A stretch of DNA of 64,000 nucleotides from an uncultured Oscillospiraceae bacterium (GTDB lineage: Bacteria > Bacillota > Clostridia > Oscillospirales > Oscillospiraceae). The notes beneath the pieces were generated by a model. It did not search any database, was not told the DNA's origin, and worked only from the letters and a program-made list of their open reading frames with translations. Below are positions 23,024 through 30,985 of this stretch, one piece after another (the stretch's first letter is position 1; each line of letters opens with the position of its first letter). Location: positions 83,728 through 147,727 of the forward strand of contig CAJTWF010000001.1 in NCBI GenBank assembly GCA_910579965.1. The letters are read 5' to 3'. A program made the translations under genes and the position numbers.

Positions 23024-24913
23024 ATGAACAACTGCACCGACTGCCTCAGCCGTAATACCTGCCCCAGCGCGGATAAGCCCATGGAGGAGTATATCCGCCG
23101 CCTGCCTCTGGAGACCGCCCACCACCGGGTGGAGACCCAGCAAACCAAGTGCGGCTTCGGCCTCCAGGGGGTGTGCTGCCGCCTGTGCGCCAACGGCCCC
23201 TGCCGCATCACCCCCGACGCCCCCCGGGGCGTCTGCGGGGCCAGCGCGGACACCATCGTGGCCCGGAATTTCCTGCGGGCCGTGGCCGCCGGGTCCGGCT
23301 GCTACATCCACGTGGTGGAGAACACCGCCCGGCAGCTGAAAAACACCGGCCTCCACAGGGACAAGATCCGCAGCGAGAAGGCCCTGAACCATCTGGCGGA
23401 GCTCTTTGGCGTCACGGGAACGGACAAGTACGATCTGTGCGTGAAGGTGGCGGACGCGGTGCTCTCGGACCTGTACCGGCCTGAGTACGAGGCCATGGAG
23501 CTGGTGGAGAAGCTGGCCTACGCCCCCCGGGTGAAGCGCTGGAAGGAGCTGGGCATCATGCCCGGCGGCGCCAAGGGGGAGGTCTTCAACAATATCGTCA
23601 AGACCTCCACCAATCTGAGCTCCGATCCGGCGGAGATGCTGGTGAGCTGCCTGCGCCTGGGCGTGTCCACGGGCCTCTACGGCCTCCAGCTGACCAACCT
23701 GCTCAATGACGTGGTGCTGGGGGATCCGGAGATCCGTCCCGCCCCCGTGGGCATGAACGTCATTGACCCCGACTACATCAACATCCTCATCACCGGCCAC
23801 CAGCACTCCCTGTTCACCTACATCCAGGACCGGCTTCTGGACCAGGACGTGACCGCCAAGGCCCAGGCCGCCGGGGCCAAGGGCTTCAAGCTGGTGGGCT
23901 GCACCTGCGTGGGCCAGGACCTCCAGCTCCGGGGAGCCCACTACACGGAGATCTTCGACGGCCACGCGGGCAACAACTACATCTCCGAGGCCGTGCTCTC
24001 CTGCGGGGCCATTGACGCGGTGCTCTCTGAGTTCAACTGCACCCTGCCCGGCATTGAGACCATCTGCGAGGAGCTGAAGATCAAGCAGATCTGCCTGGAC
24101 GTGGTGGCCAAGAAGGCCAACGCGGAGTACATCCCCTTCCGCTACGAGACCCGCCAGGAGGACGGGGACCGGATCATCGACGAGATCGTCGCCGCCTACA
24201 AGGCCCGCCGGGGCGCGGTGCCCATGAACCTGTTCAAGGACCACGGCAACAAGAACACCCTCACCGGCGTCAGCGAGGGAAGCCTGAAGGCATTCCTGGG
24301 CGGCAGCTGGAAGCCCCTCATTGACCTCATCGTGGCCGGGAAGATCAAGGGCCTGGCCGGCGTGGTGGGCTGCTCCAGCGTGGCCTATGGACATGACACC
24401 CTCACCGCGGAGCTTACAAAGGAGCTCATCGCCAAGGACATCCTGGTGCTCACCGCCGGCTGCTCCTCCGGCGGACTGGAGAACATCGGCCTCATGACTC
24501 CCGAGGCCGCCGAGCTGGCGGGCCCCAGCCTGCGGGCCGTGTGCAAGGAGCTGGGCATTCCGCCGGTGCTGAACTTCGGCCCCTGCCTGGCCATCGGCCG
24601 GCTGGAGATCGTGGCCACGGAGATCGCCCAGGAGCTGGGCGTGGATCTGCCCCAGCTGCCCCTGGTCCTCTCCGCAGCCCAGTGGCTGGAGGAGCAGGCC
24701 CTGGCGGACGGCGCCTTCGCCCTGGCCCTGGGGCTGCCCCTGCACCTGGGCGTGCCCCCCTTCATCACCGGCAGCAAGCTGGTGACCAAGGTGCTCACCG
24801 AGGACATGGTGGGCCTCACCGGCGGCCGCGTCATTGTGGACGGCGACGGCAAGAGCGCCGCCAACACCCTGGAGGCCATCATTGAGGAGAAGCGCAAGGC
24901 CCTGAACATCTGA
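23024..24913 (+). CDS. cooS: Anaerobic Ni-Fe CO dehydrogenase catalytic subunit, divergent
   Basis: The 629-residue protein is a CooS-type CO dehydrogenase (CO + H2O to CO2 + 2e- + 2H+). The D- and B-cluster cysteines are C43, C51, C52, C55, C60 and C71 (CGFGLQGVCCRLCANGPC), with spacing close to the well-studied enzymes. Putative C-cluster ligands are H259/H261 (GHQH), C295 (GCTCVG), C339 (EFNC), C450 (VVGCSS), C480 (TAGCSSGG) and C521 (FGPC). The segment that usually reads like AAxAHxxHxxH after ARNxLRAVAAG is here GSGCYIHVVEN, so most of the proton-relay histidines are missing. AAGGAGGA precedes the ATG. A CooF-like ferredoxin and a flavoprotein follow; no cooC gene is in the window. Confidence 0.9.
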   Translation: MNNCTDCLSRNTCPSADKPMEEYIRRLPLETAHHRVETQQTKCGFGLQGVCCRLCANGPCRITPDAPRGVCGASADTIVARNFLRAVAAGSGCYIHVVENTARQLKNTGLHRDKIRSEKALNHLAELFGVTGTDKYDLCVKVADAVLSDLYRPEYEAMELVEKLAYAPRVKRWKELGIMPGGAKGEVFNNIVKTSTNLSSDPAEMLVSCLRLGVSTGLYGLQLTNLLNDVVLGDPEIRPAPVGMNVIDPDYINILITGHQHSLFTYIQDRLLDQDVTAKAQAAGAKGFKLVGCTCVGQDLQLRGAHYTEIFDGHAGNNYISEAVLSCGAIDAVLSEFNCTLPGIETICEELKIKQICLDVVAKKANAEYIPFRYETRQEDGDRIIDEIVAAYKARRGAVPMNLFKDHGNKNTLTGVSEGSLKAFLGGSWKPLIDLIVAGKIKGLAGVVGCSSVAYGHDTLTAELTKELIAKDILVLTAGCSSGGLENIGLMTPEAAELAGPSLRAVCKELGIPPVLNFGPCLAIGRLEIVATEIAQELGVDLPQLPLVLSAAQWLEEQALADGAFALALGLPLHLGVPPFITGSKLVTKVLTEDMVGLTGGRVIVDGDGKSAANTLEAIIEEKRKALNI

Positions 24914-24929
24914 GAGGGGGACTGCTGAT

Positions 24930-25403
24930 ATGAAACGAATTATGATTGATTCCGCCAAGTGCGACGGGTGCAAGAACTGCACCATCGCCTGCATGGCGTC
25001 CCACAGCGACATGACCCCCCGCCGGGGCAGCCTGGACGAGCTGCGCCAGAGCGTCTACGCCCTGGACCTCACCGATCCGGAAACCCAGTCCCGCAACCGC
25101 ATCGTGTCCGACGGCGCGGGGGGCTACCTCCCCCTCTTCTGCCGCCACTGCGACATTCCGGACTGCGCGGCCACGTGCATGAGCGGCGCGCTGGAGAAAA
25201 ATATGGAAAATGGTCTGGTGGAGTATAACGCGGACAAGTGCGCGGCATGTTATATGTGCGTGATGAACTGCCGCTACGGCATTCCGGCCATTACGCCGGA
25301 CCGGAAGCGCGTCATCAAGTGCGACTTCTGCCAGCATCTGGAGGAGGGCCCCGCCTGCGTCCGGGCCTGCCCCAAGAAGGCCATTGAAGTGAGGGAGGTA
25401 TGA
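24930..25403 (+). CDS. cooF: CooF-like 4Fe-4S ferredoxin
   Basis: The 157-residue polyferredoxin has four cysteine groups: CDGCKNCTIAC, CRHCDIPDCAATC, CAACYMCVMNC and CDFC...CVRACPKKA. These would hold up to four [4Fe-4S] clusters, as in CooF/HycB/DmsB-type electron-transfer subunits. It would take electrons from the CO dehydrogenase D-cluster and pass them to the flavoprotein encoded next. It begins 16 bases after cooS and its stop overlaps a possible start of the next gene. Confidence 0.9.
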   Translation: MKRIMIDSAKCDGCKNCTIACMASHSDMTPRRGSLDELRQSVYALDLTDPETQSRNRIVSDGAGGYLPLFCRHCDIPDCAATCMSGALEKNMENGLVEYNADKCAACYMCVMNCRYGIPAITPDRKRVIKCDFCQHLEEGPACVRACPKKAIEVREV

Positions 25404-25405
25404 CC

Positions 25406-26635
25406 ATGGAGCGATTTGTCATCATCGGCGCCGGCGCGGCCGGCATCAGCGCCGCCCGGGTGCTCCGGGATTTCCGGCCCCATGACGTGATTACAGTCCT
25501 CTCCATTGACGAGAAGGTCCACTCCCGCTGCATGCTCCACAAGTTCCTGGGCCATGAGCGGGACGCCGGCGGCATCAACTTCGCCGGCGTGGATTTCTTT
25601 GACAAGAACGACATCATCCACATCCCCAGCCAGACCGTCACGAAAATCGACACCCAGTCCAAGACGGTCCACTACGGCGAGAGCTACGCCATCCCCTACG
25701 ACAAGCTCCTCATCTCCACCGGCGCAGGCTTCTTCATCCCCCCCATCCCCCACTTCCGGGAGGCCCCCAACGTCTTCGGCTTCCGGGATCTCAGCGACGC
25801 GCTGGCCATCGACGAGGCATTTGCCAAGGGCAAGCGGGTGTTTATCGTGGGCTCCGGGCTGGTGGGCCTGGACGCGGCCTCCGCCCTGTGCCGCCGGGGC
25901 GCGGAGATCACCATCGCGGAGATGGCCCCCCGGGTCATGCCCCTCCAGACCGACGACTACGCCGCCTCGGTGTACCAGAAGGTCTTCGAGGACCACGGCT
26001 GCCGGTTCCTGCTGGGCATCGGGGCCAGCGACGCGGCGGTGGACGAGGCGGGGAACATCACCGAGGTGATCCTCTCCACCGGGGAGCGGGTGCCCTGCGA
26101 TCTCATCATCATGGCCGCCGGCGTGCGGCCCCGGATCCAGCTGGCCCTGGACAGCGGCATTGCCGCCGAGCGGGCCATCACGGTGGATGACCATCTGCGC
26201 ACCTCCGCGCCGGACGTGTACGCGGCCGGCGACTGCACGGGCCTCTCCGGCGTGTGGCCGGACGCCATGGCCCAGGGCAAGGCGGCGGCGGAAAACATGG
26301 CGGGCATTGACACGGTGTACGAGAAGCCCTACCCCTTCAAGAACACCAGCAACTTTTTCGGCGTGACCATGCTCAGCGTTGGACGGCTGGATCTGACGGA
26401 GGGGGCGGAGATCATGGTCCACAAGACGGACAAGGAGTACAAGAAGGCCATTGTGAAGGACGGGAAGCTCACCGGCTACCTGTCCATGGGAGACATCTCC
26501 AACAGCGGTCTGTACCTGCACCTCATCAAGAACGGCATTGATGTGAGCGGGAAGCTGGACAAGATTTTCCGGCTGACCTTCGCGGACTTCTACGGCGTCA
26601 ACCAGAAAAACGGCGAGTACGTCTATACGGTGTAA
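25406..26635 (+). CDS. FAD-dependent NAD(P) oxidoreductase (CODH-linked FNOR)
   Basis: The 409-residue pyridine-nucleotide-disulfide-family flavoprotein has an FAD-binding FVIIGAGAAGISAARVL at the N-terminus, a second dinucleotide fold VFIVGSGLVGLDAASAL at about residues 150-166, and the FAD motif VYAAGDCTG at about 272-280. A C-terminal domain of about 100 residues follows. The gene order cooS-cooF-FNOR is an established CODH context in which CO oxidation is thought to reduce NAD(P)+. The ATG at 25406 is chosen because GGAGGT at 25394-25399 is too close to the ATG at 25400. A strong terminator follows. Confidence 0.88.
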   Translation: MERFVIIGAGAAGISAARVLRDFRPHDVITVLSIDEKVHSRCMLHKFLGHERDAGGINFAGVDFFDKNDIIHIPSQTVTKIDTQSKTVHYGESYAIPYDKLLISTGAGFFIPPIPHFREAPNVFGFRDLSDALAIDEAFAKGKRVFIVGSGLVGLDAASALCRRGAEITIAEMAPRVMPLQTDDYAASVYQKVFEDHGCRFLLGIGASDAAVDEAGNITEVILSTGERVPCDLIIMAAGVRPRIQLALDSGIAAERAITVDDHLRTSAPDVYAAGDCTGLSGVWPDAMAQGKAAAENMAGIDTVYEKPYPFKNTSNFFGVTMLSVGRLDLTEGAEIMVHKTDKEYKKAIVKDGKLTGYLSMGDISNSGLYLHLIKNGIDVSGKLDKIFRLTFADFYGVNQKNGEYVYTV

Positions 26636-26643
26636 TGATGAAA

Positions 26644-26679
26644 AAAGCGGGCGTGATCCCAAAGGATCACGCCCGCTTT
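26644..26679. terminator. Bidirectional terminator between FNOR and DUF2284 genes
   Basis: AAAGCGGGCGTGATCC with its complement, a 4-base loop, A tract before and T tract after. Confidence 0.85.
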
Positions 26680-26688
26680 CTCTATTTC

Positions 26689-27231
26689 TCAGTCCCTGTA
26701 CAGAATCAGGCTGAACCAGGTGATGACCACGTTCCCCCCGGCCTGGAAGTCGATACCGAACCGCTCCATGGTGTCGGTGAGGAGCACGCCGTGGCTCTCC
26801 ACGCAGGGGAACATCCGGTCCGGATGGCGGCAGGGCCCCTCCGGATACGTACACTGTTCGCAGATGGCGCAGGACTCGGTGGACAGGGGGTAGGTCTCCG
26901 TCCCCTGGTCCCGGAGGAGGCCGTTGACCTGCCGGGTGATCTCCTCATGGTCCGCCCGGGCCTCCAGGGTCCCCTCCAGATCCGCGATGTCCGGCACCTC
27001 GCTCATGGTGGCCAGCAGCAGGGCCCGGGGGTAGGTCAGGCACCGGGCCCGGCACTCCTCCACCGTGCCCACGGCGGGGGGACAGGCCCAGCTGGTGCCG
27101 TAGCGGGGGCAGTCGGACTGACACACCGTCCGCACCCGCTGGGAGAAGGTGAGGGAGGCGGTTTCAAAAAATTCATACTGGACAATGGGCAGCTCCCGCA
27201 GCTGCTCCTCCAGCAGGACGCGGTTTATCAC
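26689..27231 (-). CDS. DUF2284 metal-binding protein
   Basis: The 180-residue protein matches the DUF2284 pattern: CQSDCPRYGTSWACPP near residues 38-53, then CAICEQCTYPEGPCRHPDRMFPCVES at about 120-146, with at least eight cysteines suited to iron-sulfur or zinc binding. It ends with a hydrophobic GGNVVITWFSLILYR. The function of the family is not known. It is the last gene of a reverse operon with the ABC-class ATPase (14-base gap) and the peroxiredoxin, and it is convergent with the CO dehydrogenase operon. Confidence 0.85.
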   Translation of the reverse strand: MINRVLLEEQLRELPIVQYEFFETASLTFSQRVRTVCQSDCPRYGTSWACPPAVGTVEECRARCLTYPRALLLATMSEVPDIADLEGTLEARADHEEITRQVNGLLRDQGTETYPLSTESCAICEQCTYPEGPCRHPDRMFPCVESHGVLLTDTMERFGIDFQAGGNVVITWFSLILYRD

Positions 27232-27245
27232 AGCGGGCCCTCCTC

Positions 27246-28955
27246 TCAGCAGCGGTTCAGGCAGGCGAAAATCTCCTGCCGCCGGGGCATAGCCAGACCC
27301 GAGGGAACGGTCCGATCCCCGCAGATCCCCGCCAGGCCCTCCGTTTCCAGAATCCGCTCCACCTGGTCCACCACCTCCCGGACGTTCACCTGCTGTCCGG
27401 TCCAGCGCTCCCGCACATAGCGCAGGATGCAGGCCAGGGCCTGGGTCTGCTCCCCGTCCACCAGCTGCTCCACGTACCGGAGATCCAGGTCCTCTCCCCC
27501 CAGGGAGAAGGCGGTCTTCCCCAGCCGCCGCACCTTCAGCCGCTCCTGGACCGTGCCGCTGCCCCGGTAGTTCCTCCGGGTCTGGACCGCGCCGGCAATG
27601 GGCAGGGTCCGCCGGTCCGCCGGCAGGCGGAAGTCCGGGGCCGGATCCACGCCCGGCCGGCCCTCCAGCAGGGCCCGGGTCCGGTCCGTGATGTCCAGGG
27701 CCCGGTAGGCGTCCATCTGGAGGACCTTGTCCGCCACGTGGAAGTAGTCCCCACAGCTGCCCACCACCAGGATTACGGACACCCCGGCCTTCTTATACAG
27801 ATCCGTGACCCGCTCCAGGAAGGGGGTGATGGGCTCCTTGTCCGGCGCAATGGCAAGCCGCATGAGGCCGTCCCGGGCCATCAGGTTGGCCGCGGAGGTG
27901 TCCTCGTCAATGAGCAGCACCCGGCTCCCTGACTCGATTCCCTCGATGATGTTGGCGGCCTGGGAGGTGCTGCCGCTGGCGTCCAGGGTGGAGAATCGGA
28001 CGGTATCCCTGCCGTTGGGCAGGTGGTTGATAAAGAGGGAAACGTCCGTGTTGGTGATCTTCCGGCCGTCCTCCGCCCGGATCTTCAGGGCCGAGGACCG
28101 GGTAATCACGTACTCCCGGCCGTCCCCGGCCACGTGGTCGTATACCCCCCGCTCCAGGGCCTTAAGGAGGGTGGACTTGCCGTGGTAGCCGCCGCCGGCG
28201 ATGAGGGTGATCCCCTCCGGGACGCCCATGCCCCGCAGCCGCCCGCGGTGGGGCAGGTCCAGCTCCACGGCCATGGTCTCCGGCGCGGCGAAGGGCACCG
28301 CTCCGGCCATGGGCCGGTCGGACACGCCGCTCTCCCGGGGCAGCACCGCGCCGTCGGCCACAAAGGCCGCCAGACGCCGCCGCTCCAGCTCCTGGCGGAT
28401 ATAGGCCTGGTCCTCCGCCAGAAAGACGGCCTCCTCCGCCTCGCCCTTGGGGAGCTTGGCATAGAAGAGGCTCTGCTCCACACACACGGGCAGGTACTCG
28501 AAGAGGATCTTCTCCAGCTCCGGCGCGTTGATGGTCCGGCCGTTGGCGGGGAAACCCACCTCAAAGCGCAGGTGGACCGCCTGGTCCGTGATCTCGCAGG
28601 CGGTCCGCTCCAGCACCTCCTGGCCGCACCGGCTCACGGCAATCACGCCGCTCTTGCCGGAGCCCTTGGCCTGGAAGGAGAAGCGGCCGGCCTGCCGGTC
28701 AAAGCGGCGCAGCAGGCAGTCCGCCAGAGCCCTCCGGTCCACCGGGGACTGACAGAGGCGGTCCGGGAAGGCCGCCGCCCGGCGGGAGACTTCCACCCGC
28801 AGCCGGGAGGGGGCGGCAAAGGGGTCCCCCTGGACGTGTTCAATATGCAGAATGTATCCGCCGAAGCCGAAGCTGCCCGCCAGGGACTTATAGGCGGGGT
28901 AGCTCCTCCGGTCAATATCGCGCAGATCGCCGCGCAGCTGGGCCGCTGTTCTCAT
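27246..28955 (-). CDS. Predicted ABC-class ATPase (COG3044/PF09818 type)
   Basis: The 569-residue soluble ATPase has an N-terminal domain opening LRDIDRRSYPAYKSLAGSFG with YILHIEHVQGDPFAAPSRLR, the signature of the ABC-class predicted ATPases. The Walker A region is ITLIAGGGYHGKSTLLKALE (GGGYHGKST), an ABC-like signature lies in LDASGSTSQAANI, and Walker B is SRVLLIDEDTSAANLM. No membrane segments are seen, so it is not a transporter subunit. The cellular role is unknown. It starts four bases after the peroxiredoxin stop and precedes DUF2284 in one operon. Confidence 0.88.
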   Translation of the reverse strand: MRTAAQLRGDLRDIDRRSYPAYKSLAGSFGFGGYILHIEHVQGDPFAAPSRLRVEVSRRAAAFPDRLCQSPVDRRALADCLLRRFDRQAGRFSFQAKGSGKSGVIAVSRCGQEVLERTACEITDQAVHLRFEVGFPANGRTINAPELEKILFEYLPVCVEQSLFYAKLPKGEAEEAVFLAEDQAYIRQELERRRLAAFVADGAVLPRESGVSDRPMAGAVPFAAPETMAVELDLPHRGRLRGMGVPEGITLIAGGGYHGKSTLLKALERGVYDHVAGDGREYVITRSSALKIRAEDGRKITNTDVSLFINHLPNGRDTVRFSTLDASGSTSQAANIIEGIESGSRVLLIDEDTSAANLMARDGLMRLAIAPDKEPITPFLERVTDLYKKAGVSVILVVGSCGDYFHVADKVLQMDAYRALDITDRTRALLEGRPGVDPAPDFRLPADRRTLPIAGAVQTRRNYRGSGTVQERLKVRRLGKTAFSLGGEDLDLRYVEQLVDGEQTQALACILRYVRERWTGQQVNVREVVDQVERILETEGLAGICGDRTVPSGLAMPRRQEIFACLNRC

Positions 28956-28959
28956 ATGC

Positions 28960-29418
28960 TCAGGCCCCCAGATAGTCCAGGATCTCCTGGGCGTTGGTGT
29001 CCGGCTTGACCTTGGGCATCACCTTCTCGATGTTCCCCGCCCCGTCGATGACAAAGGTGGAGCGCACCACGCCCATGCTCACCTTGCCGTAGTTCTTCTT
29101 CTCCTGCCACACGCCGTAGGCCTGGATGGCCGCCAGCTCCGGGTCCGAGAGGAGAATGAAGGGGAGCTCGTGCTTCTGGGCGAACTTCTGGTGGGAGGCC
29201 GCGGAGTCCTTGCTCACGCCGATGACCACCGCGTCCAGGGCCTTGAAGGCCTCGTAGGCCGCCGCAAAGGCGCAGGCCTGCCGGGTGCAGCCGGGGGTGT
29301 TGTCCCGGGGGTAGAAGTAGAGCACCACCCGCTTTCCCGCGAAGTCCGACAAGCTCACCAGATTGCCATCCTTGTCCGGCAGCGTAAAGGCCGGCGCTTT
29401 CATTCCAACTTCCAACAT
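28960..29418 (-). CDS. bcp: Thioredoxin-dependent peroxiredoxin, BCP/PrxQ type
   Basis: The 152-residue peroxiredoxin reduces H2O2 and organic peroxides. The active-site stretch YFYPRDNTPGCTRQACAFAA carries the peroxidatic Cys (PGCT) and the resolving Cys five residues later, as in the atypical two-Cys BCP group. Residues LSDPELAAIQAYGVW and RSTFVIDGAGNI complete the fold. It is the first gene of the bcp-ATPase-DUF2284 operon. A peroxidase next to oxygen-sensitive CO dehydrogenase genes may reflect oxidative defence, but it is a separate transcript. Confidence 0.93.
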   Translation of the reverse strand: MLEVGMKAPAFTLPDKDGNLVSLSDFAGKRVVLYFYPRDNTPGCTRQACAFAAAYEAFKALDAVVIGVSKDSAASHQKFAQKHELPFILLSDPELAAIQAYGVWQEKKNYGKVSMGVVRSTFVIDGAGNIEKVMPKVKPDTNAQEILDYLGA

Positions 29419-29453
29419 GGCTGGATTCCTCCGTATATTATATAGTATATTGT

Positions 29454-30032
29454 TTAATCCTCGTCGTCCTCCTCCGCCCCCTGGGGGTCCTGGAGCAGGA
29501 ACTCGGTGAGGGACTTGGAGAGGGTGGAGAAGATGGCCGCAGCGGCGGCCAGAGCATTCCCCTCCTCCGGCGGCAGACCCGCCTCCGTCAGGGCCGGCAC
29601 GCCGCCGGTCAGAAGGAGCCGCCGCAAAAAGGCGGTGGAGCGGCGGTACTGCCGGACAAAGCCGTCGTAAAACTGCCGCACCGCCTCCTCGCTCCGGTCC
29701 TCCGGCAGCAGACGCTGGATGCAGGAGATGCTCAGGCTCTGCTTGAGGGTGCAGATGACCACCAGATAGGCCAGATGGATCCGGGAGTACCGCTTTTTCA
29801 CCGGCGGGGGGATCACCCTCATCCGCACGTAGTTGTTGATAATGCTGGCTGTGACAAATTTTTCCTCCGCATCCCGGTCTATGGGCGTGAGATAGCGGGT
29901 GAGCAGGAGGATGACCTGATCCATATACAGATCCAGCTGGGGCAGACTGTCCCAGTCCGGCAGGTCAAACTGCTCCAGGCCCTCCGCCCACCGGGTCATC
30001 CGCTCCATGATCGTATCCTGATCGCTTCGCAT
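29454..30032 (-). CDS. DUF1836 family protein
   Basis: The 192-residue protein has the DUF1836 core: DLPQLDLYMDQVI-like text, then EKFVTASIINNYVRMRVIPPPVKKRYSRIHLAYLVVICTLKQSLSI. The second part resembles a MerR-like winged helix, and members are generally treated as putative regulators of Clostridia. The C-terminus is acidic (EEDDED). The start at 30032 (MRSDQDT) has AGGAGGGCC before it; the upstream ATG at 30098 does not. A 115-base gap separates it from a divergent hemolysin III-like gene whose promoter it might control. Confidence 0.8.
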   Translation of the reverse strand: MRSDQDTIMERMTRWAEGLEQFDLPDWDSLPQLDLYMDQVILLLTRYLTPIDRDAEEKFVTASIINNYVRMRVIPPPVKKRYSRIHLAYLVVICTLKQSLSISCIQRLLPEDRSEEAVRQFYDGFVRQYRRSTAFLRRLLLTGGVPALTEAGLPPEEGNALAAAAAIFSTLSKSLTEFLLQDPQGAEEDDED

Positions 30033-30132
30033 AGAGGCCCTCCTTTGTTGACGTTGCTTTCTGCTATAGAGTATAGACGATTTACAGGAATAATGCAATA
30101 TGAAACATCAAAAAATAATTCACGGGGCATAC

Positions 30133-30161
30133 TTGACATATCCGCAGAAGCAATGTATACT
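30133..30161 (+). promoter_or_regulatory. Strong sigma-A promoter of the hemolysin III-like gene
   Basis: TTGACA at 30133-30138 and TATACT at 30156-30161 with an exact 17-base spacer. The dyad ATATC-N8-GATAT follows at about 30163-30180 and could be an operator. Confidence 0.75.
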
Positions 30162-30212
30162 AATATCAAATATTAGATATGGCGATTTTTGAAATCGCAG
30201 AAGGAGGATACT

Positions 30213-30857
30213 ATGGCAAGCAAAGCAATGCACCGTATGCAGAGCCCCGGCGAGGAGCGGGCCAACGCCATCTCCCACGGCGTCGGCGCGCTGCTGGCCC
30301 TGGCGGGCGCGGCGCCCCTGGTGGCGCGGGGGATCATGACCGGCTCGGCAAAGACGGCCTTCAGCATGGCGGCCTACGGCGTCAGCCTGGTGCTGCTGTA
30401 CACGGCCTCGGCGGTGTACCACGCCGTGCGCAACCCGGAGATCAAGCGGGTGCTGCGGGTGATGGACCACTGCTCCATTTTTGTGCTCATCCTGGGGACC
30501 TATATCCCCATGTCCCTGCTGGTGGTGGGCGGGCAGACCGGCTGGATGCTGTTTCTGACCAACACCACCCTGGCGGTGATCGGCATCACCCTCAACGCCA
30601 TTGATCTCAAGCGGTTTGACAAGGTGAGCCTGGCCCTGTACGCCCTGATGGGCTGGCTGATCGTGGCGGCGCTGCGGGCCATCATCGCCGCCCTGCCCCC
30701 TCTGGGGCTGGGCCTGCTGGTGGCGGGGGGCGTGGCCTACACGGCGGGGATCGTCTTCTACAAATCCCAGGGACGGTATATGCACTTTATCTGGCACCTG
30801 TTTGTGCTGGCGGGCAGCATTCTCCAGTATGTGTGCATTGCCCTGTACTGCATCTGA
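30213..30857 (+). CDS. Hemolysin III / PAQR-family membrane protein
   Basis: The 214-residue protein has seven predicted membrane segments and the family motifs: ERANAISHGVGALLALAG near the start (His in SHG), SAVYHAV, MDHCSIFVLILGTYIP, and the C-terminal MHFIWHLFVLAGSILQY. The conserved His and Asp residues form the metal site of PAQR proteins. Despite the name, haemolysis is not its likely role; some family members affect membrane lipids. The ATG at 30213 follows GAAGGAGG. It has its own promoter and terminator. Confidence 0.9.
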   Translation: MASKAMHRMQSPGEERANAISHGVGALLALAGAAPLVARGIMTGSAKTAFSMAAYGVSLVLLYTASAVYHAVRNPEIKRVLRVMDHCSIFVLILGTYIPMSLLVVGGQTGWMLFLTNTTLAVIGITLNAIDLKRFDKVSLALYALMGWLIVAALRAIIAALPPLGLGLLVAGGVAYTAGIVFYKSQGRYMHFIWHLFVLAGSILQYVCIALYCI

Positions 30858-30883
30858 GCGCACAAAAAAACGCATCTTTATCC

Positions 30884-30913
30884 GGGACGGGCCCCAGAGG
30901 CCCGTCCTTTTTT
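30884..30913 (+). terminator. Rho-independent terminator
   Basis: GGACGGGCC and its complement with a short loop, followed by a TTTTTTTG tract. Confidence 0.85.
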
Positions 30914-30923
30914 GTTTCGCCGG

Positions 30924-30952
30924 GCATATTTTCGGACGAGCCCTCATAGAGT
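30924..30952 (+). promoter_or_regulatory. Sigma-E-type promoter of the spoIIIA operon
   Basis: GCATATT at 30924-30930 and CATAGAGT at 30945-30952, 14 bases apart, fit the mother-cell sigma-E pattern (ATATT ... CATACAAT). It is 33 bases before spoIIIAA, the place where sigma-E drives the operon in Bacillus. Confidence 0.7.
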
Positions 30953-30985
30953 GTGACAAAGAGAACGGACAGAGGAGGGTTGTCC

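Noticed and set aside
30213..30857. Haemolysin or virulence factor
   Set aside because: The family name is historical. The sequence is a PAQR-type seven-helix membrane protein widespread in harmless bacteria.
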